Positions 20,218 to 28,559 of a stretch of DNA of 64,000 bases are shown piece by piece; position 1 is the first letter of the stretch, and the number at the start of each line of letters is the position of its first letter. A program made the translations under genes and the position numbers. Source of the DNA: Hyphomicrobiales bacterium. Its GTDB lineage: Bacteria > Pseudomonadota > Alphaproteobacteria > Rhizobiales > Rhizobiaceae. The notes beneath the pieces are model-generated. The model was not told the DNA's origin. It worked only from the letters and a program-made list of their open reading frames with translations, and ran no database searches. The stretch spans positions 248,001 through 312,000 of the forward strand of contig UCNE01000013.1 of the NCBI GenBank assembly GCA_900473685.1, in the 5' to 3' direction.

Positions 20218-21112
20218 GCTTGCGTCCTCCGAATTCGAGATAGGCCCAGGGGACGATGATGATAGCGACGGTGATCAGCATCATGGTCGAGGCGGCGAAG
20301 CCCTGACCGAGGTTTTGGGCCTGGAACATGTAGTCGTAGACATATTTCGCCGGAACTTCAGACGAGATGCCGGGGCCGCCGCTGGTCTGCGCCACGACAA
20401 GATCGTAGACGCGCACGATACCACTGGCGATGATGACGAGCGTAGTGATGAACACGGCGCGCATCATCGGGATGATGATGAACAGATAGGTCTTCCACAT
20501 CGGGATGCCATCGACACGCGCGGCCTTCCAGATGTCCTCATCGATGCCGCGCAGACCAGCGAGCATCAGGCACATGACCAACCCGGTGCCCTGCCAGAGC
20601 GCTGCGATCAGGATGCCGTAGATGACGATGCTGGGCGTATAGAGCGGGTCGAAGCTGAATGTTGTCCAGCCAAGCGAACGCACGACCGACTGGATGCCGA
20701 ATTCAGGATTGAGGATCCACTGCCAGACAAGGCCGGTGACAATGAAGGACAAGGCGAAAGGATAGAGAAAAATCGTGCGAAACGTGTTTTCGAAACGGAT
20801 CTTCTGATCCATCAGCGCTGCCAGCAGGAAGCCGATGACCAGACTGAAAATCAGCGAAAACACGCCGTAAATGGCAAGATTCTGGATGGAAATAAGCCAG
20901 CGGGGAGCCGCCCATAAGCGCTCGTACTGATCAAGCCCGACGAAGGAAAGCCGCGGCAGGAGCTTGGAATTGGTGAAGGAGTAAAACACCGTCCAGAGCG
21001 TGCCGCCGAGAAAGATGACGACGGCGGTGAGTATCATCGGAATTGAGGCAATCTTCGAATGCAGATTGCGCAGCAACTGGTTTGGCCGGCCGGTGTTCAC
21101 TTGGCCCGTCAT
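20210..21112 (-). CDS. Sugar ABC transporter permease, MalF/UgpA type
   Basis: A 300-residue permease with six helices. The EAA motif reads DEDIWKAARVDGIPMWKTYLFIIIPMMR. Its 3' end overlaps the MalG-type gene, giving coupled synthesis of the two membrane subunits. AGGGGAGG stands a few bases before the ATG at 21112. The gap of about 120 bases to the binding-protein gene is larger than other gaps in the operon and could allow differential expression, though I do not see a convincing hairpin there. Confidence 0.9.
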   Translation of the reverse strand: MTGQVNTGRPNQLLRNLHSKIASIPMILTAVVIFLGGTLWTVFYSFTNSKLLPRLSFVGLDQYERLWAAPRWLISIQNLAIYGVFSLIFSLVIGFLLAALMDQKIRFENTFRTIFLYPFALSFIVTGLVWQWILNPEFGIQSVVRSLGWTTFSFDPLYTPSIVIYGILIAALWQGTGLVMCLMLAGLRGIDEDIWKAARVDGIPMWKTYLFIIIPMMRAVFITTLVIIASGIVRVYDLVVAQTSGGPGISSEVPAKYVYDYMFQAQNLGQGFAASTMMLITVAIIIVPWAYLEFGGRKRG

Positions 21113-21234
21113 AGGTCAACCCTCCCCTGGATCGCGTTTTCTTGTGAGGATATGCGAAGTCCCGGCACTGCATCGGCCAGGACTTCAGACCGGTTCCAAC
21201 AACGCAGAACCGGTCATCCGTTCAGACTGGCTGA

Positions 21235-22467
21235 TCAGTCTGCCGAAGCGATGATCTCGGCAAAACGCTTCTGCGCGTCTTCCGGCGTCATCGAGGAAGC
21301 GAAGAACTCGGAGAAGAGGTCTTCCTTCTGCTTCTGGCTATCGGCAGACAGAAGCTGGTCAGTACCCTGGATCACATTGCCCTTGGCAAGGATTTCGAGC
21401 CCCTTCTTCATGCAATCGTTGGCAGCGGCAAGATCGACATCGCCACGCACCGGCAATGAGCCTTTCTTCAAGTTGAAGGCGACCTGTGTCTTCGGGTTGA
21501 GAAGCGTCGAGGCAAGAACTTCCTGAGCCTTGGACTTTTCCTCATCCTTCAAAAGCGGGAAATAGAAGGCATCGCCGCCGGTCGAGATGATTTCATTGAC
21601 ACCGAGACCCGGCAAGCAAGTGTAATCGGTACCGGCCTTCTGACCAGCCAGCTGGAACTCGCCCTGCGCCCAGTCACCCATGATCTGGCCGCCGGCCTTG
21701 CCGGTGATGACCAGATTGGTTGCCTGGTTCCAATCCTGGACATTGCTGCCCTTGGACATTTTACGGGCATCGTCAGCGGCCTTGAAGACCTTGGCGATTT
21801 CAGGCCCGGCAGCGACAGCCTCGTCCTTATCACCGAACACCTTGTTGAACGTGTCCTTGCCGGCGATTGCGACCATCAGCACGTCAAACGCACCGGCCGA
21901 CTGCCAGGGCTGACCGCCGACGGCGAGCGGAACGATACCGGCCTTTTCAAGCGCCGGAGCGGAGGCGACAAATTCATCCCAGTTCTTCGGCACTTCGACG
22001 CCAGCCGTCTTGAACGCGGCATTCGAAAGCCACAGCCACTGCCAGGAGTGGATATTGACCGGCGCGCAATAGATCTTGCCGTCGATCGTGCAGCTATCGA
22101 GCAGGCTCGACGGCTTGATGATGTCTTTCCAGTGTTCCTTGGTCGCAACATCGGTCAAGTCGCGCATCAGGCCGGCCTGCACCAGCTCCTCAGCCTGACG
22201 GCCATGGTTGAACTGCGTGGCGCCCATCGGGTCGCCGCCGGTGATGCGGCTGACCATGATCGGGCGCGCCGTGCCGCCGGAACCGGCGATCGCACCGTCG
22301 ACCCATTTATTGCCGGTGGCATCGAATGCCTTGGCCAGCTCCGCGACGGCCGCGGCTTCGCCACCGGACGTCCACCAATGCGTCACTTCCAGATCGGCCG
22401 CGTTAGCGATGCCCAATGGAAGCACTACAGTTGCCGCCAATGCAGCAGCCAACAAACGCAATTTCAT
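21235..22467 (-). CDS. Sugar ABC transporter periplasmic binding protein (CUT1)
   Basis: A 410-residue extracellular solute-binding protein of family 1 with a Sec signal (MKLRLLAAALAATVV to IANA). The mature start DLEVTHWWTSGGEAAAVAELAKAF and the later VNIHSWQWLWLSNAAFKTAGVEVPKNWDEF are typical of glucoside and oligosaccharide receptors in rhizobia. It is first in the leftward operon and divergent from the LacI regulator. Downstream beta-mannosidase and isomerase genes suggest a mannoside ligand. Aromatic residues around WQWLW would suit sugar stacking. Confidence 0.92.
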   Translation of the reverse strand: MKLRLLAAALAATVVLPLGIANAADLEVTHWWTSGGEAAAVAELAKAFDATGNKWVDGAIAGSGGTARPIMVSRITGGDPMGATQFNHGRQAEELVQAGLMRDLTDVATKEHWKDIIKPSSLLDSCTIDGKIYCAPVNIHSWQWLWLSNAAFKTAGVEVPKNWDEFVASAPALEKAGIVPLAVGGQPWQSAGAFDVLMVAIAGKDTFNKVFGDKDEAVAAGPEIAKVFKAADDARKMSKGSNVQDWNQATNLVITGKAGGQIMGDWAQGEFQLAGQKAGTDYTCLPGLGVNEIISTGGDAFYFPLLKDEEKSKAQEVLASTLLNPKTQVAFNLKKGSLPVRGDVDLAAANDCMKKGLEILAKGNVIQGTDQLLSADSQKQKEDLFSEFFASSMTPEDAQKRFAEIIASAD

Positions 22468-22958
22468 GAGTTTTCCTCCCTCACTGTAACGTTACCGTAA
22501 AAACTTAGTTCAATCGATTAGCAGACGCAACCGCCACAACGCACAATTCACGATAAAAAACCAAAAGCAATCTACGGTGGATTTTTTTCGTGAAAGATAA
22601 AGTTGCACCCCTCGCTTTGCTGCAGTGCATTTACGAACAAAATCGCCAACAAATAGAGGTATATGGGCCAATATTTGGGATTTCCTTTCGAACCAGCGTG
22701 AAAACACGTCTCGCAAACGCTCGGAAAATATGCCGCAACGCAGGATTCAACCTAGCGGAGAAATGCAGAATGGAAACCAAAAAACCACTCGACAAGACAG
22801 CTGTATCGTTACAGATTTTGAACAAAGGGGAGAACTGGGGCCTGGGTGCCCCTATGTCATGAATCGTATATAAGGCTGGCGAGCCTCCGGGGGGCTGCAG
22901 CAGGCAGACGCTGTCCTTGCGGCATGGCTGCCTGAATTTGGAAAGCGATGGGCGGGGA
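22468..22958. other. Divergent control region of the sugar operon and its LacI gene
   Basis: This 490-base, relatively AT-rich region separates the binding-protein gene from the regulator and should hold both promoters. It contains two palindromes with a central CG, GTAACGTTAC at 22486-22495 and AATCGATT at 22512-22519. Open frames within it are short and unconvincing. Confidence 0.5.
22486..22495. promoter_or_regulatory. Candidate LacI-family operator
   Basis: GTAACGTTAC is a perfect 10-base palindrome with the central CG step that most LacI/GalR regulators require. It lies 19 bases before the binding-protein ATG, where a bound repressor would block transcription of the operon. The divergent regulator gene at 22959 is the obvious candidate. 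Confidence 0.5.
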
Positions 22959-23996
22959 ATGGACGAAAAACACAAGAGCCGGCCGGCGACAATACCGCCC
23001 TCACCGAACGAACGCCCGACCTTGAAGACAATCGCCTTCATGACCGGGCTTGGCATTACCACGGTATCCCGGGCCTTAAAGGATGCGCCCGATATTGGCG
23101 CCGAGACCAAGGAGCGCGTCCGGCTGGTCGCAGCCCAGGTCGGATATCATCCCAACCGTGCCGGCGTGCGCCTGCGGACGGGAAAAACGAATGTCATCAG
23201 CCTGATCCTCAGCCTGGAAGAGGAATTCATCGGCCTGACAAGCCCGATGGTTGTCGGTATTTCTGAAATCCTCGCCGCCACCCAATATCATCTTGTCATC
23301 ACCCCCTACAGCGCCCGCAGCGATCCGCTCGATCCCGTTCGTTACGTGCTGGATACCGGCGCGGCAGACGGCGTGATCATTTCGCGTACAGAACCGAAAG
23401 ATCCACGCGTCGCGTTGATGATGGAGCGCAATTTTCCCTTCGGCACCCATGGCCGCACGGAAATGGGGCATATCCACCCCTTCCATGACTTCGACAACGA
23501 GCGTTTCGCCTATGATGCCGTGCGCATGCTGGTGGAGCGCGGCCGCCGCCGGATCATGCTGCTGCACCCGCCATCGTCGCTGACCTATCATATGCACATG
23601 CGCACCGGCTTTGAGCGCGGCCTGCGGGATTTCGGTGCAATATCCGTGCCGTTCAACACGGTCGATTTGGATAACAGCCTGGTGGATATCCGCGCCGCCT
23701 GCGAGGCGGCGATGCGCGCGCCCGGTGCACCCGACGGCGTGATCTCCGGTAGCGGCGGCGGTGCCGTGGCACTCGTTGCCGGGATCGAAGCGGCAGGACT
23801 GACACTCGCTCGGGACGTCGACATGGTCTCAAAGCAATCGAACGACTTCCTGCAATGGCTAAGACCGGAAGTCATCACGCTCAGGGAAGATTTCCGGCTT
23901 GCTGGGCGCGAACTGGCAAAGGCGGTGATCGCGCGCATTGAGGGTCAGCCCGCAGCCGAGTTGCAGACGCTGAGTTTCCCCGTCCTGCAAAACTGA
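22959..23996 (+). CDS. LacI-family transcriptional regulator of the sugar operon
   Basis: A 345-residue regulator. The N-terminal helix-turn-helix is PTLKTIAFMTGLGITTVSRAL (about residues 20-40), followed by the hinge region VGYHPNRAGVRLRTGKTNVI. The rest is a periplasmic-binding-like effector domain. The HTH variant resembles AglR-type regulators of rhizobial glucoside operons more than classic LacI. I chose the ATG at 22959; a TTG at 22917 would add 14 residues. Its divergent position makes it the likely sugar-responsive repressor of the 22.5-13 kb operon. Confidence 0.88.
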   Translation: MDEKHKSRPATIPPSPNERPTLKTIAFMTGLGITTVSRALKDAPDIGAETKERVRLVAAQVGYHPNRAGVRLRTGKTNVISLILSLEEEFIGLTSPMVVGISEILAATQYHLVITPYSARSDPLDPVRYVLDTGAADGVIISRTEPKDPRVALMMERNFPFGTHGRTEMGHIHPFHDFDNERFAYDAVRMLVERGRRRIMLLHPPSSLTYHMHMRTGFERGLRDFGAISVPFNTVDLDNSLVDIRAACEAAMRAPGAPDGVISGSGGGAVALVAGIEAAGLTLARDVDMVSKQSNDFLQWLRPEVITLREDFRLAGRELAKAVIARIEGQPAAELQTLSFPVLQN

Positions 23997-24025
23997 CCGA
24001 TCAAAGGACATCGCCCAAAAAGCAG

Positions 24026-24056
24026 AACGGCCGCTGATCAACAGCGGCCGTTCCAG
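24026..24056. terminator. Bidirectional terminator between the LacI gene and gnd
   Basis: AACGGCCGCTG and CAGCGGCCGTT form an 11-base stem (24026-24052). T-rich sequence follows on the plus strand and the AAAA-bearing flank serves the minus strand. It separates two convergent genes. Confidence 0.75.
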
Positions 24057-24081
24057 TTTTATCTCTCCGATCGACGGATCA

Positions 24082-25512
24082 TCAGGCGTTGAGGCCGCTG
24101 CCCCATGGACCATGATGAGAATCGGCACCGTCGGTGCGATCGAAACCATGCGCGCCAAAAAAGTCGCGCTGCGCCTGGATGACGTTGGCCGTGCCGCGGC
24201 CGCGGCGGTAGCTGTCGAAATAGCCGAGTGCCGAGGCAAGCGCCGGAACAGGCAGACCGCCGAGAACGGCTGCGGAAACGACCCGGCGAAGGGCGCCGTC
24301 AGTTTCCTTGACCATGGCGGAGAAAGCCGGGGTGACGATCAGGTTGGCGACCTTCGGATCCTTGGTAAAGGCCGTGGTGATTTCGTCGAGGAACTGCGAG
24401 CGGATGATGCAACCAGCACGCCAGATCTTGGCGATCGTCGGCATCGGCAGGTTCCAGTTGAATTCACGCGAGGCTTCCGCCATGACCGCAAACCCCTGCG
24501 CATAGGCGCCGACCTTGGCGGCCAGCAGCGCGCTTTCGAGATCCTTGAGGAAGGCAACCTTGTCGGCAATCTTGAACTCGCCGACATTCGGCAGGCCAAG
24601 CACCTTTTCAGCCGCTTCGCGCTCGCCCTTGACCGACGAGATGCTGCGGGCGGCAACGGCAGCTTCAATAGCCGTCGCCGGAATACCCATGTTCTGCGCC
24701 TCGATCACCGACCATTTGCCGGTGCCCTTCTGGCCAGCCTTGTCGAGGATGAGATCGACGATCGGCTTGCCGGTGATCGGGTCGGCGGCCTTCAGGACCG
24801 TCTCGGTGATTTCGATCAAGTAGGAATTCAGGCGGCCCCTGTTCCATTCGCCAAAGACTTCGCCGATCTCGGTGGCGCTCATCTTCAGGCCGTCGCGCAG
24901 GATGCCGTAGATTTCGGCGATCATCTGCATGTCGGCATATTCGATGCCGTTATGGATGGTCTTGACGAAATGGCCAGCGCCGTTTTCGCCAAGCCAGGCA
25001 ACGCACGGATCGTCATTGTATTTTGCCGCAATCGAGGTCAGCACCTTCTCGACGCGCTTCCAGGAGTCTTCCTTGCCCCCGACCATGATGGACGGGCCGT
25101 GGCGCGCGCCCTCCTCGCCACCGGAAACGCCCATGCCGATAAAGGTCAGGCCGCTGTCCTTGAGATTGTCGAAGCGCCGCATGGTGTCGCGGAAATTGGC
25201 GTTGCCGGCATCGATCATGATGTCGTTGTTCTCAAGATACGGCTTGAGCAGTTCCATCTGCTGATCGACCGGTTCGCCGGCCTTGATCATGATGATGATC
25301 GGCCGCGGCGGGCGGATGGCAGCGACGAACTCCTCGATGGTCTCGCACGGCACGATCTGGCTCTGCAAGCTACCTGCTTCGGCGTAAAACTTCCGCGTCG
25401 CCTCAACGGTGCGGTTGAAGACTGCGATCTTGTTGCCCTTTTCGGCAATGTTGAGCGCCAGATTCGATCCCATAACACCAAGACCGATAAGGCCGATTTC
25501 TGCCTGTGCCAC
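24082..25512 (-). CDS. gnd: 6-phosphogluconate dehydrogenase, decarboxylating
   Basis: This 476-residue enzyme converts 6-phosphogluconate and NADP+ to ribulose 5-phosphate, CO2 and NADPH in the oxidative pentose phosphate pathway. It has the Rossmann motif IGLIGLGVMGSNLALNIAEKG at the N-terminus, FIGMGVSGGEEGARHGPSIM, the catalytic-lysine region HFVKTIHNGIEYADMQ, and the C-terminal dimer tail. I chose a GTG start at 25512, seven bases after GGAGG; the open frame runs 47 codons further upstream but lacks family character. It is convergent with the sugar-operon regulator. Confidence 0.95.
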   Translation of the reverse strand: MAQAEIGLIGLGVMGSNLALNIAEKGNKIAVFNRTVEATRKFYAEAGSLQSQIVPCETIEEFVAAIRPPRPIIIMIKAGEPVDQQMELLKPYLENNDIMIDAGNANFRDTMRRFDNLKDSGLTFIGMGVSGGEEGARHGPSIMVGGKEDSWKRVEKVLTSIAAKYNDDPCVAWLGENGAGHFVKTIHNGIEYADMQMIAEIYGILRDGLKMSATEIGEVFGEWNRGRLNSYLIEITETVLKAADPITGKPIVDLILDKAGQKGTGKWSVIEAQNMGIPATAIEAAVAARSISSVKGEREAAEKVLGLPNVGEFKIADKVAFLKDLESALLAAKVGAYAQGFAVMAEASREFNWNLPMPTIAKIWRAGCIIRSQFLDEITTAFTKDPKVANLIVTPAFSAMVKETDGALRRVVSAAVLGGLPVPALASALGYFDSYRRGRGTANVIQAQRDFFGAHGFDRTDGADSHHGPWGSGLNA

Positions 25513-25683
25513 GTATGTGCCTCCGTTGGACAGTGAAGCTGCCAGTGCCCGGCTGGGCGTGCGCACGGCTCCACCAGATTGAACTTGCAGGGCGATTTTG
25601 TTCGGCGATGGAGGCCTGAACACGCCCTGCGGATGCTGAGGGAGTTTTGGCATTCAAATCGATTAACGACAAGTGATTGTTGT

Positions 25684-25700
25684 GAAAAGTGATACTTTTC
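25684..25700. promoter_or_regulatory. Inverted repeat upstream of the AraC gene
   Basis: GAAAAGT-GAT-ACTTTTC is a perfect 7-base inverted repeat with a 3-base spacer, in the 269-base gap between divergent gnd and the AraC-type gene. It looks like a dimeric regulator site, but I cannot name the regulator. Confidence 0.4.
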
Positions 25701-25781
25701 CGGCGCACTGGCGTAGGATTTAACCCGTGAGGGTAATCATCGGGAAGCCGCCTTTGCAGAGCCGGAACAAGGAGGACATGG

Positions 25782-26567
25782 GTGAAGACCGGGCAAGAAA
25801 AGATGGTACTGGCCGCATCTGCCGGGACGTACAGCGAACAGCCGCCACCGGCCGCCTTGGCAGCGCATTTCCGGTGCACCTGGTCCCACAGCCTGCCTGC
25901 CGATTTCGAAAAACGCGTTGCCGTCGTGCCGGATGGCTGCAGCGATATCCTCTGGTCCAGCCGGGGGCTGTTCGTCGCCGGTCCGGACAGAACAGCGGCC
26001 TTTCCACCGTTACAGGCAGGCGAAACCATTGTCGGCATCCGCTTTCAGCCAGGTGCCGCCGCAAGGTGGCTAAACCTGTCCATGGCCGAAATCACCAGCG
26101 AAACGGTTGCGCTCTCGGACCTTTGGGGAGCCGATGGCCGGGAGCTTCATGAACGCCTGTCGGAAACGGGGTCCACCGCGGAGGGGCTGGCATTGCTGCA
26201 GGATTTCCTCACACGGCGAACCGCCAAGGTCACAACGCCTTCAGACGATATGCGCCACGCCTTCGAACATCTTTCACGCAAGGGCAACGAACGCCCGCAG
26301 ACGATCGAAACTCTTGCGCGGGCACTTGGCTATGGCGAACGGACGTTACGGCGGCGTTGCCTCGATCATTTCGGTTACGGCCCCAAGACACTCGGCCGGA
26401 TCCTGCGCTTCCAACGGTTTCTGTCGCTCCTGAAGACGAACCAACCGCAGCCCATGGCCCTCCTGGCACTCGAAGCGGGCTACACGGATCAGGCACATAT
26501 GTGCCGCGAGGTGCAGGGGCTGGCCGGTTTGCCGCCTGCCGAAATCAGGCAGCAGCTTGCGGCCTGA
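25782..26567 (+). CDS. AraC-family regulator with DUF6597-type N-terminal domain
   Basis: A 261-residue transcription factor. The N-terminal half (VPDGCSDILWSS ... FAGPDR ... GIRFQPGAAARWLN) matches the domain found in AraC proteins annotated with DUF6597, whose ligand is unknown. The C-terminal double HTH includes LARALGYGERTLRRRCLDHFGYGPKTLGRILRFQR. The start is a GTG six bases after AAGGAGG. Two small proteins, SRPBCC and VOC, follow at 26639 and 27050 in the same direction and may be its targets or co-transcribed partners. Confidence 0.85.
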   Translation: MKTGQEKMVLAASAGTYSEQPPPAALAAHFRCTWSHSLPADFEKRVAVVPDGCSDILWSSRGLFVAGPDRTAAFPPLQAGETIVGIRFQPGAAARWLNLSMAEITSETVALSDLWGADGRELHERLSETGSTAEGLALLQDFLTRRTAKVTTPSDDMRHAFEHLSRKGNERPQTIETLARALGYGERTLRRRCLDHFGYGPKTLGRILRFQRFLSLLKTNQPQPMALLALEAGYTDQAHMCREVQGLAGLPPAEIRQQLAA

Positions 26568-26638
26568 TTGTCCGTTTTGTTCAATCTTTTTGCGCTCGGC
26601 GGCCGCATGGTCGCAAGCGGGAAAAAGGAGAAGGTGGT

Positions 26639-27037
26639 ATGCCCGTGATGGAAGCAAGAATTGTTCATATCGGTATCGAGCGGGATTGGCGCGACGTGTA
26701 TGCGTTCGCTGCCAAGCCTGAAAACATGCCGCGATGGGCGTCCGGGCTTGCCGCCGGACTGGAGCCGGATGGTGACGAGTGGGTGGCACACGGTGCACTC
26801 GGCAATGCCCGCGTCCGCTTCACGCCCCGCAATGACCTTGGCGTGCTCGACCATCTCGTCACGCTGGAAGCGGGCGTTCAGGTCCATAATGCCCTGCGTG
26901 TCGTGCCGAACGGCAGCGGCGCGGAGGTCATGTTCACGCTGCTCAGGCAACCCGGCATGAGCAAGGAACAATTCGACAGCGATGCCGAATGGGTCCAGAA
27001 GGACCTCAACACATTGAAAGCACAGCTGGAAGCATAA
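26639..27037 (+). CDS. SRPBCC-fold (polyketide cyclase-like) small protein
   Basis: A 132-residue protein with the helix-grip START/SRPBCC pattern: MEARIVHIGIERDWRDVYAFAAKPENMPRWASG, then strands ending in a long C-terminal helix (MSKEQFDSDAEWVQKDLNTL). These folds bind hydrophobic ligands; no catalytic assignment is possible from sequence. AAAAGGAGAAGG precedes the ATG. It is 71 bases after the AraC-type gene and 12 bases before the VOC gene, so the latter two are an operon. Confidence 0.8.
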   Translation: MPVMEARIVHIGIERDWRDVYAFAAKPENMPRWASGLAAGLEPDGDEWVAHGALGNARVRFTPRNDLGVLDHLVTLEAGVQVHNALRVVPNGSGAEVMFTLLRQPGMSKEQFDSDAEWVQKDLNTLKAQLEA

Positions 27038-27049
27038 GGAATAACCATC

Positions 27050-27400
27050 ATGGGACAGAAGGGCACCGACCGCCAGATCGACAATATCGAGTTCGCCGTG
27101 ACGGATATTGCACGCGCGAAGGCATTTTATGGCGCAGCATTCGGCTGGTCGTTTACGGACTACGGCCCGCAATATTGCGAATTCACCGATGGCCGGCTGA
27201 CCGGTGGCCTGACCACGGGAGCACCAAAACCCGGTGGCCCATTGATCATCCTCTATGCCGATGATCTCGCCGGAACACAGGCTCGGCTCGAAGCGCAGGG
27301 CGCCCGCATCGTTATGGAGATTTTTTCTTTCCCGGGTGGAAGGCGCTTCCATTTCCAGGATCCGGACGGTTACGAACTGGCCGTCTGGTCAGACAAGTAA
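27050..27400 (+). CDS. VOC-superfamily (glyoxalase/dioxygenase-like) protein
   Basis: A 116-residue single-chain vicinal-oxygen-chelate protein: IDNIEFAVTDIARAKAFYGAAFGWSFTDYG at the start and GRRFHFQDPDGYELAVWSDK at the end. The PDG(Y/N)ELA(V) motif supplies a metal-binding Glu, but the canonical N-terminal His is replaced (NIEFAV), so metal binding may be incomplete. Such proteins range from isomerases to antibiotic-binding proteins. It is coupled to the SRPBCC gene. Confidence 0.85.
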   Translation: MGQKGTDRQIDNIEFAVTDIARAKAFYGAAFGWSFTDYGPQYCEFTDGRLTGGLTTGAPKPGGPLIILYADDLAGTQARLEAQGARIVMEIFSFPGGRRFHFQDPDGYELAVWSDK

Positions 27401-27446
27401 CGGTCAAAGCCCGGAGAGCGAAGGCAAACACCCTCGCCTTTTGCCC

Positions 27447-28160
27447 TCAGGCCGCGATCGAGCGGCGGCGGTCGGCAATTTCCTGCAGCACCAGAATGGC
27501 ACCGATGACCTTGCCTGTGCCCGACATGCACGGCGTCATCCGGCAGCGCACCACGACGGTGCGGTTACCGACATCCTTGGCGAAGGTATAATCGACCAAT
27601 TCACCGGAAAAACACTTGTCGAGATTGGGCTTTACCCGCTGCTCGAAGCGCTGGATACCGACGAACTCGACAATATGACGGCCGACAAGATCCATCGGCC
27701 GCTCTTCCAGCCGGGCCGCATTGACGGGGTTGGTATAGAGATAGCGGTAGTCCGGGGTGATCACCGCAACCCGGTCCGGCAGACAGTCGAGGATCGCCTC
27801 ATTGAGAAAGCCTTCGTCGGCCCGGCCCTTGAGGGCCGCAATAGACGGCGGCGGCGGTAGCCTCGGCTCTCCGGAAATCTCGTTGCTGCCGGCAGCGAAA
27901 TAGCGGTCGGCCAGCGTTTGCAGCACATCGCGCTGGCGCAGCACGCTCGACACGTCGTCGGCTTCCTTGCGCAGCAGATCGAGAACAAACCGGAACTGCA
28001 GGCGAGCATCGCTGACGTTCTCGGCCTTCTCCTCATAGATCGCAGTGAGAACCGGATCGATCTCGCGATCGAGAACACTGATCAGCAGAGCATCGTCGGA
28101 TTTGACCGCATATTGCAGCTGAGAATATTTGAACCAGAAGAGCTCGATCAGTGCCTTCAA
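27447..28160 (-). CDS. PAS-domain protein without an output domain
   Basis: About 237 residues. The N-terminal half is helical (ALIELFWFKYSQLQYAVKSDDALLISVLDREIDPVL), and the C-terminal half is a PAS domain (EAILDCLPDRVAVITPDYRYLYTNPVNAARLEERPMDLVGRH ... VVVRCRMTPCMSGTGKVIGAILVLQEI). No kinase, GGDEF or HTH module follows, so it probably signals by protein contact. There is no ATG: the plausible starts are TTG 28160 (family-like N-terminus), GTG 28172 or TTG 28223. It is convergent with the VOC gene and isolated by a 400-base upstream gap. Confidence 0.75.
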   Translation of the reverse strand: MKALIELFWFKYSQLQYAVKSDDALLISVLDREIDPVLTAIYEEKAENVSDARLQFRFVLDLLRKEADDVSSVLRQRDVLQTLADRYFAAGSNEISGEPRLPPPPSIAALKGRADEGFLNEAILDCLPDRVAVITPDYRYLYTNPVNAARLEERPMDLVGRHIVEFVGIQRFEQRVKPNLDKCFSGELVDYTFAKDVGNRTVVVRCRMTPCMSGTGKVIGAILVLQEIADRRRSIAA

Positions 28161-28559
28161 TTTCCACCCCACTCCCCCAATTTTCCGACACGCCCTGAAA
28201 AAGCACAGGAAAATTGAACGCAATCAAAAAATAAATCGATTGAAATGCGCCGTCCCACGAACCCGAAGCGCTTGCAATCGCATTATAGTAATACGAGAAG
28301 TCTACACTCAAAAAGATAGTGTTCAACACCCGAAAAATCACCTGAAACGTTTCCGGTGAACTTAATTTAGGCAGTCAATATAAAACGATCCGAAATGCGG
28401 CGCTATTTCCTCCCACGGAGGCTATATTTGCGACCTGCGGCACCCTTAACACGATAAAATGACCGCAGGCGCGCACAAAAAAGTGAAGACCCTGACGTTT
28501 ATCCCAGCCGCCAAAAGGAAGTGGCCGATCGCACCAGCAATCCGTCAGAGCGAGAATGA
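28161..28559. other. Gene-free gap with a GAAACGTTTC palindrome
   Basis: This stretch upstream of the PAS gene and downstream of lpxXL contains no convincing gene. The only structured element I see is CCTGAAACGTTTCCGG, whose core GAAACGTTTC (28344-28353) is a perfect palindrome. It is AT-rich between 28200 and 28400, as expected of a promoter region for the PAS gene. Confidence 0.4.

Noticed and set aside
24112..25536. 474-codon plus-strand frame across gnd
   Set aside because: It is the antisense of 6-phosphogluconate dehydrogenase, which has all family motifs in the opposite strand.
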